From assembly GCA_024695225.1 (NCBI GenBank), contig JAILIO010000001.1, forward strand, positions 1 through 20,871: a stretch of DNA of 20,871 nt, in the 5' to 3' direction. Position numbers and translations under genes: made by a program. Within the stretch, counting starts at the first letter, position 1, and each line of letters begins with the position of its first letter. Origin of the DNA: Lachnospiraceae bacterium (GTDB lineage: Bacteria > Bacillota > Clostridia > Lachnospirales > Lachnospiraceae). The notes below the pieces were generated by a model that worked only from the letters and a program-made list of their open reading frames with translations, searched no databases and was not told the origin of the DNA. Shown here in pieces: positions 1-7,136 of the stretch.

Positions 1-1097
1 ATGGATGAATACAGCTTGAACTCCTGGAAACGTCCCTTCTCCGAGGCCAGTTCCTCGACGAACTGCCTGAAGACAGTGGCTCTGGGGTCGCTTTTGCTGT
101 AGATCGCGTGTCCCATTCCGTAGATGAGCCCTTTTTTGTCAAAGGCTTCTCCCTCCAGGATCTTTGTGAGGTAGTCTGCAAGCTCTCCTTCGGAGTATCG
201 TTTTCCCAGGTGCTTTTTTATGTCGTCCATCATATTGACAACTTTTATATTTGCCCCGCCGTGCTTGGGCCCTTTGAGTGAGCAGAGGGCGGCGGCCATG
301 GTACTGTAGGTGTCGGAACCTGACGATGTGATGACCCTGGTGGTGAAGGTGGAGTTATTTCCGCCTCCGTGTTCCATATGGAGCAAAAGGGCTATGTCCA
401 GGACCTCCACTTCCAGTTCCGTGTACGAGCGGTCAGGCCTCAGCATGGCCAGCAGGTTCTCGGCCACAGAGAGATTCTTTTTGGGCCTGTGTATATACAT
501 GCTCTCAAGATTTGAATAGTAATTGTATGCATGATATCCGTACACAGCAAGCATGGGCATGACAGCTATGAGCTTAAGGCACTGTAAAAGCTGGGCGTCC
601 AGATCTGTCTCCTTTATGACGGAGTCATCGTAGGAAGCCAGGGTCAGCACGCTCCTGGTCATGGAATTCATCAGATCCGGGGTGGGCGCCTTCATTATCA
701 CATCTCTTATAAAGTTCCGGGGAAGCACTGCGAGCCTCTCCAGGAGTTCACTGAATTCCTTCAGGTCTTTCTTTCCGGGGAGATCGCCGAAAAGCAGAAG
801 GTATGCTGCCTCTTCGAAGGCATAGCCGTTGCCTCTGAGACCTGACACCAGATCTTCGATGGAGTAGCCGCGATACCATAGCCTGCCCTCTGCAGGAGTC
901 TTCTTCCCGTTAATATAAACGGAGCCTTCCACCTTGGATATGTCTGTGAGACCGGTCAGGACGCCGCTTCCGTCCACATCTCTGAGCCCCCGCTTTACCC
1001 CGTATTTTTTGAACAGTTCAGGGGAAAACGAGTCGTTTTTTACACAACGGTCAACATATTTCTCCATGTCCTTGGGCGACTGGTGTATTCTGTGCAT
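1..1097 (-). CDS. gltA: Citrate synthase, 3' end cut by window edge
   Basis: Condenses acetyl-CoA and oxaloacetate to citrate, feeding 2-oxoglutarate and glutamate synthesis in the cytoplasm. The first 365 codons are present; family members run about 430-460, so the C-terminus lies outside the window. Visible motifs are LHMEHGGGNNSTF (His240, His243), GPKHGGAN (His279) and GMGHAIY followed by SDPRA (His330), the conserved histidine regions of the family. The catalytic aspartate expected further on is not in the window. The HMEHGGGNNSTF form is typical of Clostridia-type enzymes rather than the E. coli hexameric type. The ATG at 1097-1095 has a TGGAGG ribosome site 7 bases upstream and a near-consensus promoter. 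2-Methylcitrate synthase is a less likely alternative, since no propionate genes are nearby. Confidence 0.93.
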   Translation of the reverse strand, partial: MHRIHQSPKDMEKYVDRCVKNDSFSPELFKKYGVKRGLRDVDGSGVLTGLTDISKVEGSVYINGKKTPAEGRLWYRGYSIEDLVSGLRGNGYAFEEAAYLLLFGDLPGKKDLKEFSELLERLAVLPRNFIRDVIMKAPTPDLMNSMTRSVLTLASYDDSVIKETDLDAQLLQCLKLIAVMPMLAVYGYHAYNYYSNLESMYIHRPKKNLSVAENLLAMLRPDRSYTELEVEVLDIALLLHMEHGGGNNSTFTTRVITSSGSDTYSTMAAALCSLKGPKHGGANIKVVNMMDDIKKHLGKRYSEGELADYLTKILEGEAFDKKGLIYGMGHAIYSKSDPRATVFRQFVEELASEKGRFQEFKLYSS

Positions 1098-1134
1098 AAA
1101 TATCCTCCATCAAATAAACATAAATAACTTTGTA

Positions 1135-1164
1135 ATTGTAGTTGATACTCATACTTTGTGTCAA
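1135..1164 (-). promoter_or_regulatory. Sigma-A promoter of citrate synthase gene
   Basis: Reading the minus strand, a perfect -35 TTGACA (1164-1159) is followed after 18 bases by -10 TACAAT (1140-1135). Transcription would start near 1128, giving a leader of about 30 bases that carries the TGGAGG ribosome site. Confidence 0.75.
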
Positions 1165-1176
1165 ATTCGGGCACCC

Positions 1177-1203
1177 TTGACTCCCGGGAGATTCTGGTAC
1201 AAA
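1177..1203 (+). promoter_or_regulatory. Candidate promoter of the TtcA-like gene
   Basis: TTGACT at 1177-1182 is followed by an extended -10 (TGG then TACAAA, 1195-1203). The spacer is only 15 bases, which the extended -10 could compensate for. It lies back to back with the citrate synthase promoter, the two -35 boxes being 12 bases apart. Confidence 0.45.
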
Positions 1204-1261
1204 ATCATAGCTTGCAAAGGACTGTGCGAAAGAGATACCGGATCCGGAGGACGTTGCCCTT

Positions 1262-2119
1262 ATGGATATAACAGAGGCCTGGAATGCCCATATAGAAAAC
1301 AGCATAAGGAAAAAATTTCACGGCGATATTTTTTCCCGCTTCACGAAGGCTATAGTCAGATATAAGCTGGTGGAACCCGGGGACAGGATAGCGGTCTGCG
1401 TATCCGGAGGGAAGGATTCCTTTCTGATGGCAAAGCTTTTCATGGAACTGATGAGGCATCACAGGTTTCCTTTCGAGCTCAGATTTCTGAACATGGACCC
1501 GGGGTACTCCGAGGAAAACAGGCAGTCCATAAAAGACAACGCATATCTTATGAGGATCCCCCTCGAGACCTTTGAAACCCAGGTTTTCGAGGCGGCTTTC
1601 AGATCTGAAAAATCTCCCTGTTATCTGTGCGCCAGAATGAGAAGAGGATATCTGTACAAGGAGGCCAGGGACAGGGGCTGCAACAAGATCGCCCTTGCAC
1701 ATCATTACGACGATGTGATCGAGACTCTCCTCATGGGAATGCTTTACAGCGGACAGATATCCTCCATGATGCCGAAACTGAAAAGCACGAATTTCGAAGG
1801 TATGCAGCTGATACGCCCCCTCTATCTGGTGAGGGAGGAGGATATAAAGAGATGGAGGGATTACAACAGCCTTCATTTCCTAAACTGCGCCTGCCGCTTT
1901 ACAGAGGCCTGCAACCGTGATGAGGAAGCCAGGACCGGCTCCAAAAGGCTGGAGACCAAGAGGATCATAAGTGAACTCAAGAAGGACAATCCTTACGTGG
2001 AGACCAATATATTCAACAGCATGCACAATGTCTCCCTGAACACCCTCATAGGTTACACGGACACGGAGGGAAATAAACACGATTTTCTTGACAGGTTCGA
2101 GGAACCCTGTGATGGATAA
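1262..2119 (+). CDS. TtcA-like PP-loop ATPase, probable tRNA thiolation enzyme
   Basis: A 285-residue member of the TtcA/TilS adenine-nucleotide alpha-hydrolase superfamily. The PP-loop SGGKDS is at residues 48-53. A CYLC pair is at 120-123 and further cysteines at 209 and 211 (CAC). The E. coli TtcA layout (PP-loop, CxxC, one later Cys holding an Fe-S cluster) matches, so ATP-dependent thiolation of a tRNA base such as C32 is the best guess. Lysidine synthesis by TilS is less likely because of the cysteines. The ATG at 1262 has GGAGG at 1246-1250, an 11-base spacing that is slightly long. The stop overlaps the start of the next gene by 8 bases, so the two are translationally coupled. Exact substrate in Bacillota is not certain. 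Confidence 0.85.
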   Translation: MDITEAWNAHIENSIRKKFHGDIFSRFTKAIVRYKLVEPGDRIAVCVSGGKDSFLMAKLFMELMRHHRFPFELRFLNMDPGYSEENRQSIKDNAYLMRIPLETFETQVFEAAFRSEKSPCYLCARMRRGYLYKEARDRGCNKIALAHHYDDVIETLLMGMLYSGQISSMMPKLKSTNFEGMQLIRPLYLVREEDIKRWRDYNSLHFLNCACRFTEACNRDEEARTGSKRLETKRIISELKKDNPYVETNIFNSMHNVSLNTLIGYTDTEGNKHDFLDRFEEPCDG

Positions 2120-2369
2120 CAGCAGTTCATATTTTAAAAATGACAAGTGCAGATACTATCCGTGCCATAAGGGCTTCGGGCCGGATGATGATTTTAACTG
2201 TCTTTTCTGTTATTGTCCTCTGAATCCTTTTCCGGACTGTCCGGGCACCCCGCGGTATGTGACCGGCAAGTCGGGAAAGATGATAAAAGACTGCAGTGGG
2301 TGTTCCTTCCCACATATTCCTGAAAATTATGAAAAGATTCTGTCATTTCTTCGTAACAAATCAAACTGA
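2112..2369 (+). CDS. Cysteine-rich small-domain protein (zf-like family)
   Basis: An 85-residue protein packed with cysteines: CRYYPCHKG, FNCLFCYCPL, a Cys-Pro-Gly, and KDCSGCSFPH near the end, followed by ENYEKIL. This order matches the archaeal/clostridial cysteine-rich small domain (Pfam PF04071 as I recall it), presumed to bind a metal or Fe-S cluster; its biochemical role is unknown. I chose the ATG at 2112 because GAGGAA lies 7 bases upstream at 2099-2104. An upstream in-frame ATG at 2088 would add eight residues that do not resemble the family. It overlaps the TtcA-like gene by 8 bases and is followed by a strong terminator, so it is the last gene of that unit. Confidence 0.82.
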   Translation: MDNSSSYFKNDKCRYYPCHKGFGPDDDFNCLFCYCPLNPFPDCPGTPRYVTGKSGKMIKDCSGCSFPHIPENYEKILSFLRNKSN

Positions 2370-2396
2370 CAAATGATCTGAAAAGCCCGTAATATC

Positions 2397-2423
2397 AAGG
2401 CGCTCCCCGAGGAGCGCTTTTTT
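2397..2423 (+). terminator. Rho-independent terminator after the TtcA-like unit
   Basis: Stem AAGGCGCTCC / GGAGCGCTTT (10 bp with one G-T), loop CCGA, then a continuous T run. It separates the tRNA-thiolation unit from the mraZ promoter. Confidence 0.9.
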
Positions 2424-2443
2424 AATTATTTGTAATTTTTTTC

Positions 2444-2472
2444 TTGCATTATCGGGCGTAGTGGGGTAAAAT
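2444..2472 (+). promoter_or_regulatory. Sigma-A promoter of the mraZ division cluster
   Basis: TTGCAT at 2444-2449, 17-base spacer, TAAAAT at 2467-2472. Transcription would start near 2479, directly before the GTGG repeats. It lies between a terminator and mraZ, so it probably drives the whole mraZ-to-ftsQ run. Confidence 0.72.
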
Positions 2473-2505
2473 ACCAGTTGTGTGGGGGAAAGTGGAGGAA
2501 TGTGG
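2460..2505 (+). promoter_or_regulatory. MraZ box: 10-bp-phased (A/T)GTGG repeats
   Basis: (A/T)GTGG occurs at 2481-2485, 2491-2495 and 2501-2505, exactly 10 bases apart. A fourth copy, AGTGG at 2460-2464, sits two helical turns upstream inside the promoter spacer. MraZ is known to bind short direct repeats of about 10-bp period upstream of its own gene (TGGG-type in E. coli, AGTG-type in Mollicutes). Autoregulation here is inferred. The middle repeat also overlaps the GGAGGAA ribosome site of mraZ. Confidence 0.72.
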
Positions 2506-2510
2506 CAGAT

Positions 2511-2942
2511 ATGTTGATGGGGGAGTACAGACATAGCGTAGATCCTAAAGGCAGGGTCACTGTGCCTGCAGATCTCAGATATTCCCTCGGCACAAACTGC
2601 GTTATCTGCAAAGGCCTCGACGGATGTCTCTATCTCTATGGAAAAGAGGAATGGGAGCGCTTCGAGGAGGAACTTAAGAAACTTCCCAAAGCAAAGAAAG
2701 ATGTTCGTAATCTTGTGAGATCCTTTCTTTCGGGGGCAGCCCAGGCAGATCCTGATTCACAGGGGAGGATACTTCTGAGCGACACACTCAGGGAGTTCGC
2801 CGGGATAGGAAACGAGGCCGTCCTGGTGGGAATGATCGACAGAGTGGAGATCTGGGGCGTTGACCGTTACGAGGATGCCCAGTCCGGCGTGGATATGGAC
2901 GAGGTGGCTGAGAAACTCGAAGAATACGGTATTAATTTATAA
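2511..2942 (+). CDS. mraZ: Transcriptional regulator MraZ
   Basis: A 143-residue protein, exactly the usual MraZ length when started at the ATG at 2511 (MLMGEYRHSVDPKGR). A GTG-type start at 2478 would add eleven residues of non-family sequence and is rejected. It contains two SpoVT/AbrB-like half domains, each with a DxxGR motif (DPKGR near residue 10, DSQGR in the second half). The family forms ring oligomers that bind repeats upstream of the division and wall cluster and usually repress it. GGAGGAA at 2494-2500 is the ribosome site, with a 10-base spacing. First gene of the cluster, two bases before rsmH. Confidence 0.95.
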   Translation: MLMGEYRHSVDPKGRVTVPADLRYSLGTNCVICKGLDGCLYLYGKEEWERFEEELKKLPKAKKDVRNLVRSFLSGAAQADPDSQGRILLSDTLREFAGIGNEAVLVGMIDRVEIWGVDRYEDAQSGVDMDEVAEKLEEYGINL

Positions 2943-2944
2943 AA

Positions 2945-3892
2945 ATGGAATTTATTCATGTTCCGGTGATGCCGGATGAAGTCATAGATGGTTTGAACAT
3001 ACGTCCGGAGGGGATATATCTGGACGGCACCGCGGGGGGCGGCGGACATTCGGCCCTGATAGCAGAGAGACTTACGACGGGCCGCCTGTATTCTCTGGAC
3101 AGGGATCCGGAAGCCGTGGAAGCGGCAGGGAAGAAGCTTGCCCGGTTCGGGGACAGAGTCAGGGTCATCAGAAGCAATTTTGTAAACGGGGTCGAAGTCC
3201 TTCGGGGAGAGGGAGTCCCGGCAGTGGACGGGATACTGCTGGATCTGGGGGTTTCCTCACATCAGTTCGACGATCCGGACAGGGGGTTCTCCTACAGATA
3301 CGATTCCCCCCTGGATATGAGGATGGATACGGGGCAGAGGGTTTCTGCCAAAGAGATAGTAAACGAAAGCAGCGCAGAAGAACTTACAAGGATAATAAAA
3401 GAATATGGTGAAGAGCGCTACGCCGGAAGGATAGCCCGGGCCATTGTGAGAAGCCGGGAGGAAAAGGAGATCCGGACTACGGGAGATCTGACAGGGATCA
3501 TTGAGAAAACCGTCAGGATGTCCATGAGGGAAAGGGGCACAAATCCTTCCCAGAGAACCTTTCAGGCGTTAAGGATAGCGGTGAATTCGGAACTGGACAA
3601 CATTTCAGATTCATTGCCGGGATTTATTGAAATGCTCTCACCGGGAGGCAGGCTCTGTGTGATCACATTCCATTCACTGGAAGACAGGATCGTGAAGAAT
3701 GCCATGAAGACAGCGGAGAATCCGTGTGTATGTCCCCCCTCCTTCCCGGTGTGTGTATGCGGGAGGAAAAGTCTCGGAAAGGTGATCACCAGAAAACCGA
3801 TCATCGCCGGGGAGAAGGAACTGGAGGAGAATCCCAGGGCTCACAGCGCAAAGCTCAGGATCTTCGAAAAGAAAAAGTTGGAAGCAGATTGA
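2945..3892 (+). CDS. rsmH: 16S rRNA m4C1402 methyltransferase RsmH (MraW)
   Basis: Transfers a methyl group from S-adenosylmethionine to N4 of C1402 in the decoding centre of 16S rRNA. At 315 residues it has normal family length. It opens MEFIHVPVMPDEVIDGL, has the SAM-binding DGTAGGGGHS near residue 27, LDRDPEAV, then ILLDLGVSSHQFD, DSPLDMRMD, and ITFHSLEDRIVK in the C-terminal part. It begins two bases after the mraZ stop, and the upstream bases are AT-rich with no clear Shine-Dalgarno. Translation therefore probably relies on ribosomes finishing mraZ. The N-terminus matches the family from its first residue, so a later start is unlikely. Confidence 0.96.
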   Translation: MEFIHVPVMPDEVIDGLNIRPEGIYLDGTAGGGGHSALIAERLTTGRLYSLDRDPEAVEAAGKKLARFGDRVRVIRSNFVNGVEVLRGEGVPAVDGILLDLGVSSHQFDDPDRGFSYRYDSPLDMRMDTGQRVSAKEIVNESSAEELTRIIKEYGEERYAGRIARAIVRSREEKEIRTTGDLTGIIEKTVRMSMRERGTNPSQRTFQALRIAVNSELDNISDSLPGFIEMLSPGGRLCVITFHSLEDRIVKNAMKTAENPCVCPPSFPVCVCGRKSLGKVITRKPIIAGEKELEENPRAHSAKLRIFEKKKLEAD

Positions 3893-3909
3893 TCGAAAGG
3901 CGGTTAAAT

Positions 3910-4398
3910 ATGGCCGGTAGAAGAAAACAAAGCAGACAGAGAGAGTATGTGTATGTTCAGGGTAACAATGTCCTTTCTCCTGTTCCTACGCGGGAGGAGA
4001 TAGTTGAAGATATACGGAAACAGGCTCGTGAACAGGAGCGTGTCAGGAGGAACAGGGAAAGGGCAAGCAGGGTTTCCTTTGGGTATGTGCTTTTTATCGG
4101 TGTTGCATTCTTTGTGATGAGTATGGTATTAATAGGATACTTGGATCTGAGAGCCGATATCGTATCCAGGACACAGACCATCGCATCCCTTAAAACTGAT
4201 CTGAATTCCCTGAAACTGGAAAATGATGAGAAGTATGAGAGACTGACAACCAGGGTTGACTTAAGTGAGATCAGAAGGGTTGCTGAAAACGAACTGAACA
4301 TGAGTTATGCCGGTCAGGGGCAGATACAGATGTTCTCCGGCGACAAGAGCGACTATGTACATCAGATCACGGAGCTCCCTGATAAAAAGAAGAAGTGA
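3910..4398 (+). CDS. ftsL: FtsL-like septum protein
   Basis: A 162-residue bitopic membrane protein in the standard FtsL position between rsmH and the transpeptidase gene. It has a basic, charged cytoplasmic N-terminus of about 56 residues, one membrane segment at about 57-77 (FGYVLFIGVAFFVMSMVLIG), then an extracytoplasmic stretch at about 80-130 with the heptad pattern of a coiled coil (IASLKTDLNSLKLEND). FtsL sequences are poorly conserved, so the call rests on topology, coiled coil and position. The family forms the FtsQ/DivIB-FtsL-FtsB/DivIC scaffold that activates FtsW and FtsI. I chose the ATG at 3910 because it has AAAGGCGG just upstream; the open frame extends back into rsmH but lacks a plausible start there. 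Its stop overlaps the next gene's GTG (GTGA). Confidence 0.82.
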   Translation: MAGRRKQSRQREYVYVQGNNVLSPVPTREEIVEDIRKQAREQERVRRNRERASRVSFGYVLFIGVAFFVMSMVLIGYLDLRADIVSRTQTIASLKTDLNSLKLENDEKYERLTTRVDLSEIRRVAENELNMSYAGQGQIQMFSGDKSDYVHQITELPDKKKK

Positions 4399-7136
4399 GA
4401 AGACAATCCAAACCCTTAAAATTTACAAGTAGAATGCAAAAGAAGCTGCTGGTGCTGTTCTTTTTGGTACTGGCGGCTTTTGTGGGCTTGGGCGTCAGGC
4501 TGTTTGTTATCGGAAAGACCAACGGCGAGGCGTACAAGAAACAGGTTCTGAACCAGCAGCAGTATGACTCGGTGACGATCCCGTACCGTCGCGGCCTCAT
4601 ACTGGACAGAAACGACATGGTCCTGGCCACCAGTGAGAAAGTCTACAACGTGATCCTGGACAGCAACGCCCTCCTTCAGGACGAAAAATATATGGAACCT
4701 ACAATGGCGGCTCTCAAGGCAGATCTGAAAATGGATACAGGTTCCATAAAATCTTATGCCATTGACCACCCTGAATCCAGATATTATATCCTGGCCAAAA
4801 ATCTGACCTATGAAGAGATATCTTCCTTCAGGGACAAGCTGAACGATCCGGCCACATATCCCGACATCAAGGGGATCTGGTTTGAGGAACAGTATAAGCG
4901 TCAATATCCGAACGGCACCCTGGCCTCCAGCGTCACCGGATTTACCACAAGTGACAACAGCGGCACCGGCGGTATTGAAGAGTATTACAATTCTGTGCTT
5001 TCCGGCACCAATGGCCGTGAATACGGTTATCAGAATGCTGACTCCAATCTGGAAAGGACCACCATAGCCGCAAAGGACGGCTATACAGTCTGTTCCACCA
5101 TCGACAGCGGAGTTCAGACCATCGTTGAGGAGAAACTGACCGAGTTTAACGAGGAGTACAGGGATAAAGCCCACACCGGAAACGGAGCTGAGAATGTGGG
5201 TTGTATCATCATGGAAGTGGATTCGGGGAAGGTGCTGGCCATGGCAGACTACCCCTTTTACGATCCCAGCGAACCCAGAAATACCGAGCGCATGATCGGC
5301 ATGAGGGAGGTGGACCATCTGGGAAATAAGACCGATGGTGAGTCGGAAATGCTTCGCCGCCTGGACCAGCCCGTGCCTGCAGACGCCGGATCCGGGGAGA
5401 GTGAGAAGGAAACTGCCTCCTCTGAGAGCAGCGATGAAAAGGGTGAGACTGAGACTGAGACCGAAAGCGGTGAGGAAGGAGCATCCGGGGGATCTGTCCG
5501 TGAAGGAGATGCTTCTGCAAATGAAAACGCAAATGTTTCAGAAAATCCGGATCCCACGGCGGGAGTGGGAGTTGCCGGGCTGCTGAATGGAAACAGCGCT
5601 TATCAGATCCCTTCCGGCCAGCCTGCCGGCACAGTTACTGAAGGAGTTGTCCCCGAGGGCTTATCGGGAACCGAAAATCCGCTTCAGTCGGGAGTATATA
5701 GCGCAGGACAGATAGTGAAGGTGGGTGATGCAGACTACATTACCACCGGATATATAGCCCCTAAATATGTGACGAGAGAATCCCTTGAAATGATGGATTC
5801 GGAAACCCTGTATCAAAACTACAACGCCATATGGAAAAACTTCTGTATCAGTTCCACCTATGAGCCGGGATCTGTCGCCAAACCTTTCACTGTCGCTTCG
5901 GCCATAGACTGCGGCGCCATAAACGGTGACGAAGCATACAATTGCGAAGGCTTTCTGGAGGTGGGGGATTATGAGATCTACTGCCACAATGTATACGGCG
6001 ATGGGATATTAAATGTGTCCCAGGCTCTTGAAAGGTCCTGCAATGTATGTCTCATGCAGATCGCTTTCGCAGAGGGCGCTGAACAGTTCACCAAATATCA
6101 GGATATATTCGGTTTCGGACTCAAGACAAATGTGGACCTGGCAGGTGAAGCCAGAACGGCGGGGCTTGTGTACAGCGCGGACACCATAGGACGCACGGAA
6201 CTGGCCACCAACTCCTTCGGACAGGGCTTTAATGTGACAATGATCCAGATGATCACGGGCTTTTGTTCCCTGGTAAACGGAGGGAACCTGTATCAGCCCA
6301 TGCTTGCGGACAGGATAGCCACTTCCGACGGAGCGACCATTGAAAACATGCAGCCCAGGATAGTGAAGCAGACCATATCAAAGACTACCAGCGCATACAT
6401 AAGGGACTGCCTTTACCAGGTGGTGTTCGGTGAGAACGGAACAGGAAAGACTGCCCGCCCCTATGGATATGCCATAGGCGGGAAGACGGGAACCGCGGAG
6501 ACTCTTCCCAGAGGAAACGGTGAATATGTGCTCTCATTTATGGGCTATGCTCCGGCAGATGACCCGGAGATCGCGATATATGTGGTGGTGGACAGACCAA
6601 ACGCCTATGTTCAGGATGACGCAAAGTTTGCCACCAGGATAGTGAGATCAGTCCTGCAGGAAGTGCTGCCATATCTGGGCATATATATGACTGAAGAACT
6701 GACAGAAGATGAGAAAGCAGCTCTTGCCGAAGAAGGTATATCTCCCATATACGGAGACGGCAGGAGTGTGGATATGCCTGAGACAGAGACGGAAACCGCA
6801 CAGGAGCAGGAACAGCAGGTGCAGGAAGCAGCTTCCGGAAGTTCTGCCTCACAAAAGAAAGACAATAAAAGCTCCGGGAACACGGTTGAACAGACACCTG
6901 AAACCCCTGTGCAGGAAGAGGTGGTCCCGGATGAACCCTGGAAGGATTTTGACATAGATCCGGCTACGGGTTATGCTGTAGATCCTGATACGGGAGCGCT
7001 TGTGGATCCGGAAACCGGGCATTCCGTCGGCGTCCCCACTCTCAATGTGGAAGATATAGTGCCTGCAGAACCTCAGGAAGGAAATTCCCAGGGTCAGGAA
7101 GGGGCACAGGAAAATGGTCAGGAGGCAGTGGGATGA
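4395..7136 (+). CDS. ftsI: Class B penicillin-binding protein (FtsI/PBP2-like), with large insert
   Basis: Septal peptidoglycan transpeptidase, 913 residues. A short basic tail and a membrane anchor (about 18-38) precede the dimerisation domain. The transpeptidase motifs are SVAK (Ser493-Lys496), SCN (548-550) and KTG (697-699). Family members are usually 550-750 residues. The extra length comes from a Ser/Glu/Asn-rich insert beginning near residue 312 between DYPFYDP (285) and the active serine, and from a tail after about 775. That tail is Gln/Glu-rich with three DPxTG units near 855-880. A cysteine pair upstream of SCN resembles the redox-sensitive pair of SpoVD. No PASTA domain is seen. 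The GTG at 4395 overlaps the ftsL stop; an ATG at 4434 would lose the tail and has no ribosome site. SpoVD function cannot be excluded. Confidence 0.93.
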   Translation: MRRQSKPLKFTSRMQKKLLVLFFLVLAAFVGLGVRLFVIGKTNGEAYKKQVLNQQQYDSVTIPYRRGLILDRNDMVLATSEKVYNVILDSNALLQDEKYMEPTMAALKADLKMDTGSIKSYAIDHPESRYYILAKNLTYEEISSFRDKLNDPATYPDIKGIWFEEQYKRQYPNGTLASSVTGFTTSDNSGTGGIEEYYNSVLSGTNGREYGYQNADSNLERTTIAAKDGYTVCSTIDSGVQTIVEEKLTEFNEEYRDKAHTGNGAENVGCIIMEVDSGKVLAMADYPFYDPSEPRNTERMIGMREVDHLGNKTDGESEMLRRLDQPVPADAGSGESEKETASSESSDEKGETETETESGEEGASGGSVREGDASANENANVSENPDPTAGVGVAGLLNGNSAYQIPSGQPAGTVTEGVVPEGLSGTENPLQSGVYSAGQIVKVGDADYITTGYIAPKYVTRESLEMMDSETLYQNYNAIWKNFCISSTYEPGSVAKPFTVASAIDCGAINGDEAYNCEGFLEVGDYEIYCHNVYGDGILNVSQALERSCNVCLMQIAFAEGAEQFTKYQDIFGFGLKTNVDLAGEARTAGLVYSADTIGRTELATNSFGQGFNVTMIQMITGFCSLVNGGNLYQPMLADRIATSDGATIENMQPRIVKQTISKTTSAYIRDCLYQVVFGENGTGKTARPYGYAIGGKTGTAETLPRGNGEYVLSFMGYAPADDPEIAIYVVVDRPNAYVQDDAKFATRIVRSVLQEVLPYLGIYMTEELTEDEKAALAEEGISPIYGDGRSVDMPETETETAQEQEQQVQEAASGSSASQKKDNKSSGNTVEQTPETPVQEEVVPDEPWKDFDIDPATGYAVDPDTGALVDPETGHSVGVPTLNVEDIVPAEPQEGNSQGQEGAQENGQEAVG

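Noticed and set aside
1205..1876. 223-residue minus-strand frame opposite the TtcA-like gene
   Set aside because: No family resemblance or ribosome site; the plus strand encodes a clear PP-loop enzyme.
3724..3909. Longer FtsL reading frame starting within rsmH
   Set aside because: The extension is an out-of-frame reading of conserved rsmH sequence; the ATG at 3910 has a ribosome site and gives a normal FtsL length.
4153..4160. GCCGATAT in ftsL
   Set aside because: It encodes Ala-Asp-Ile in the coding frame and has no TAAA at a usable distance.
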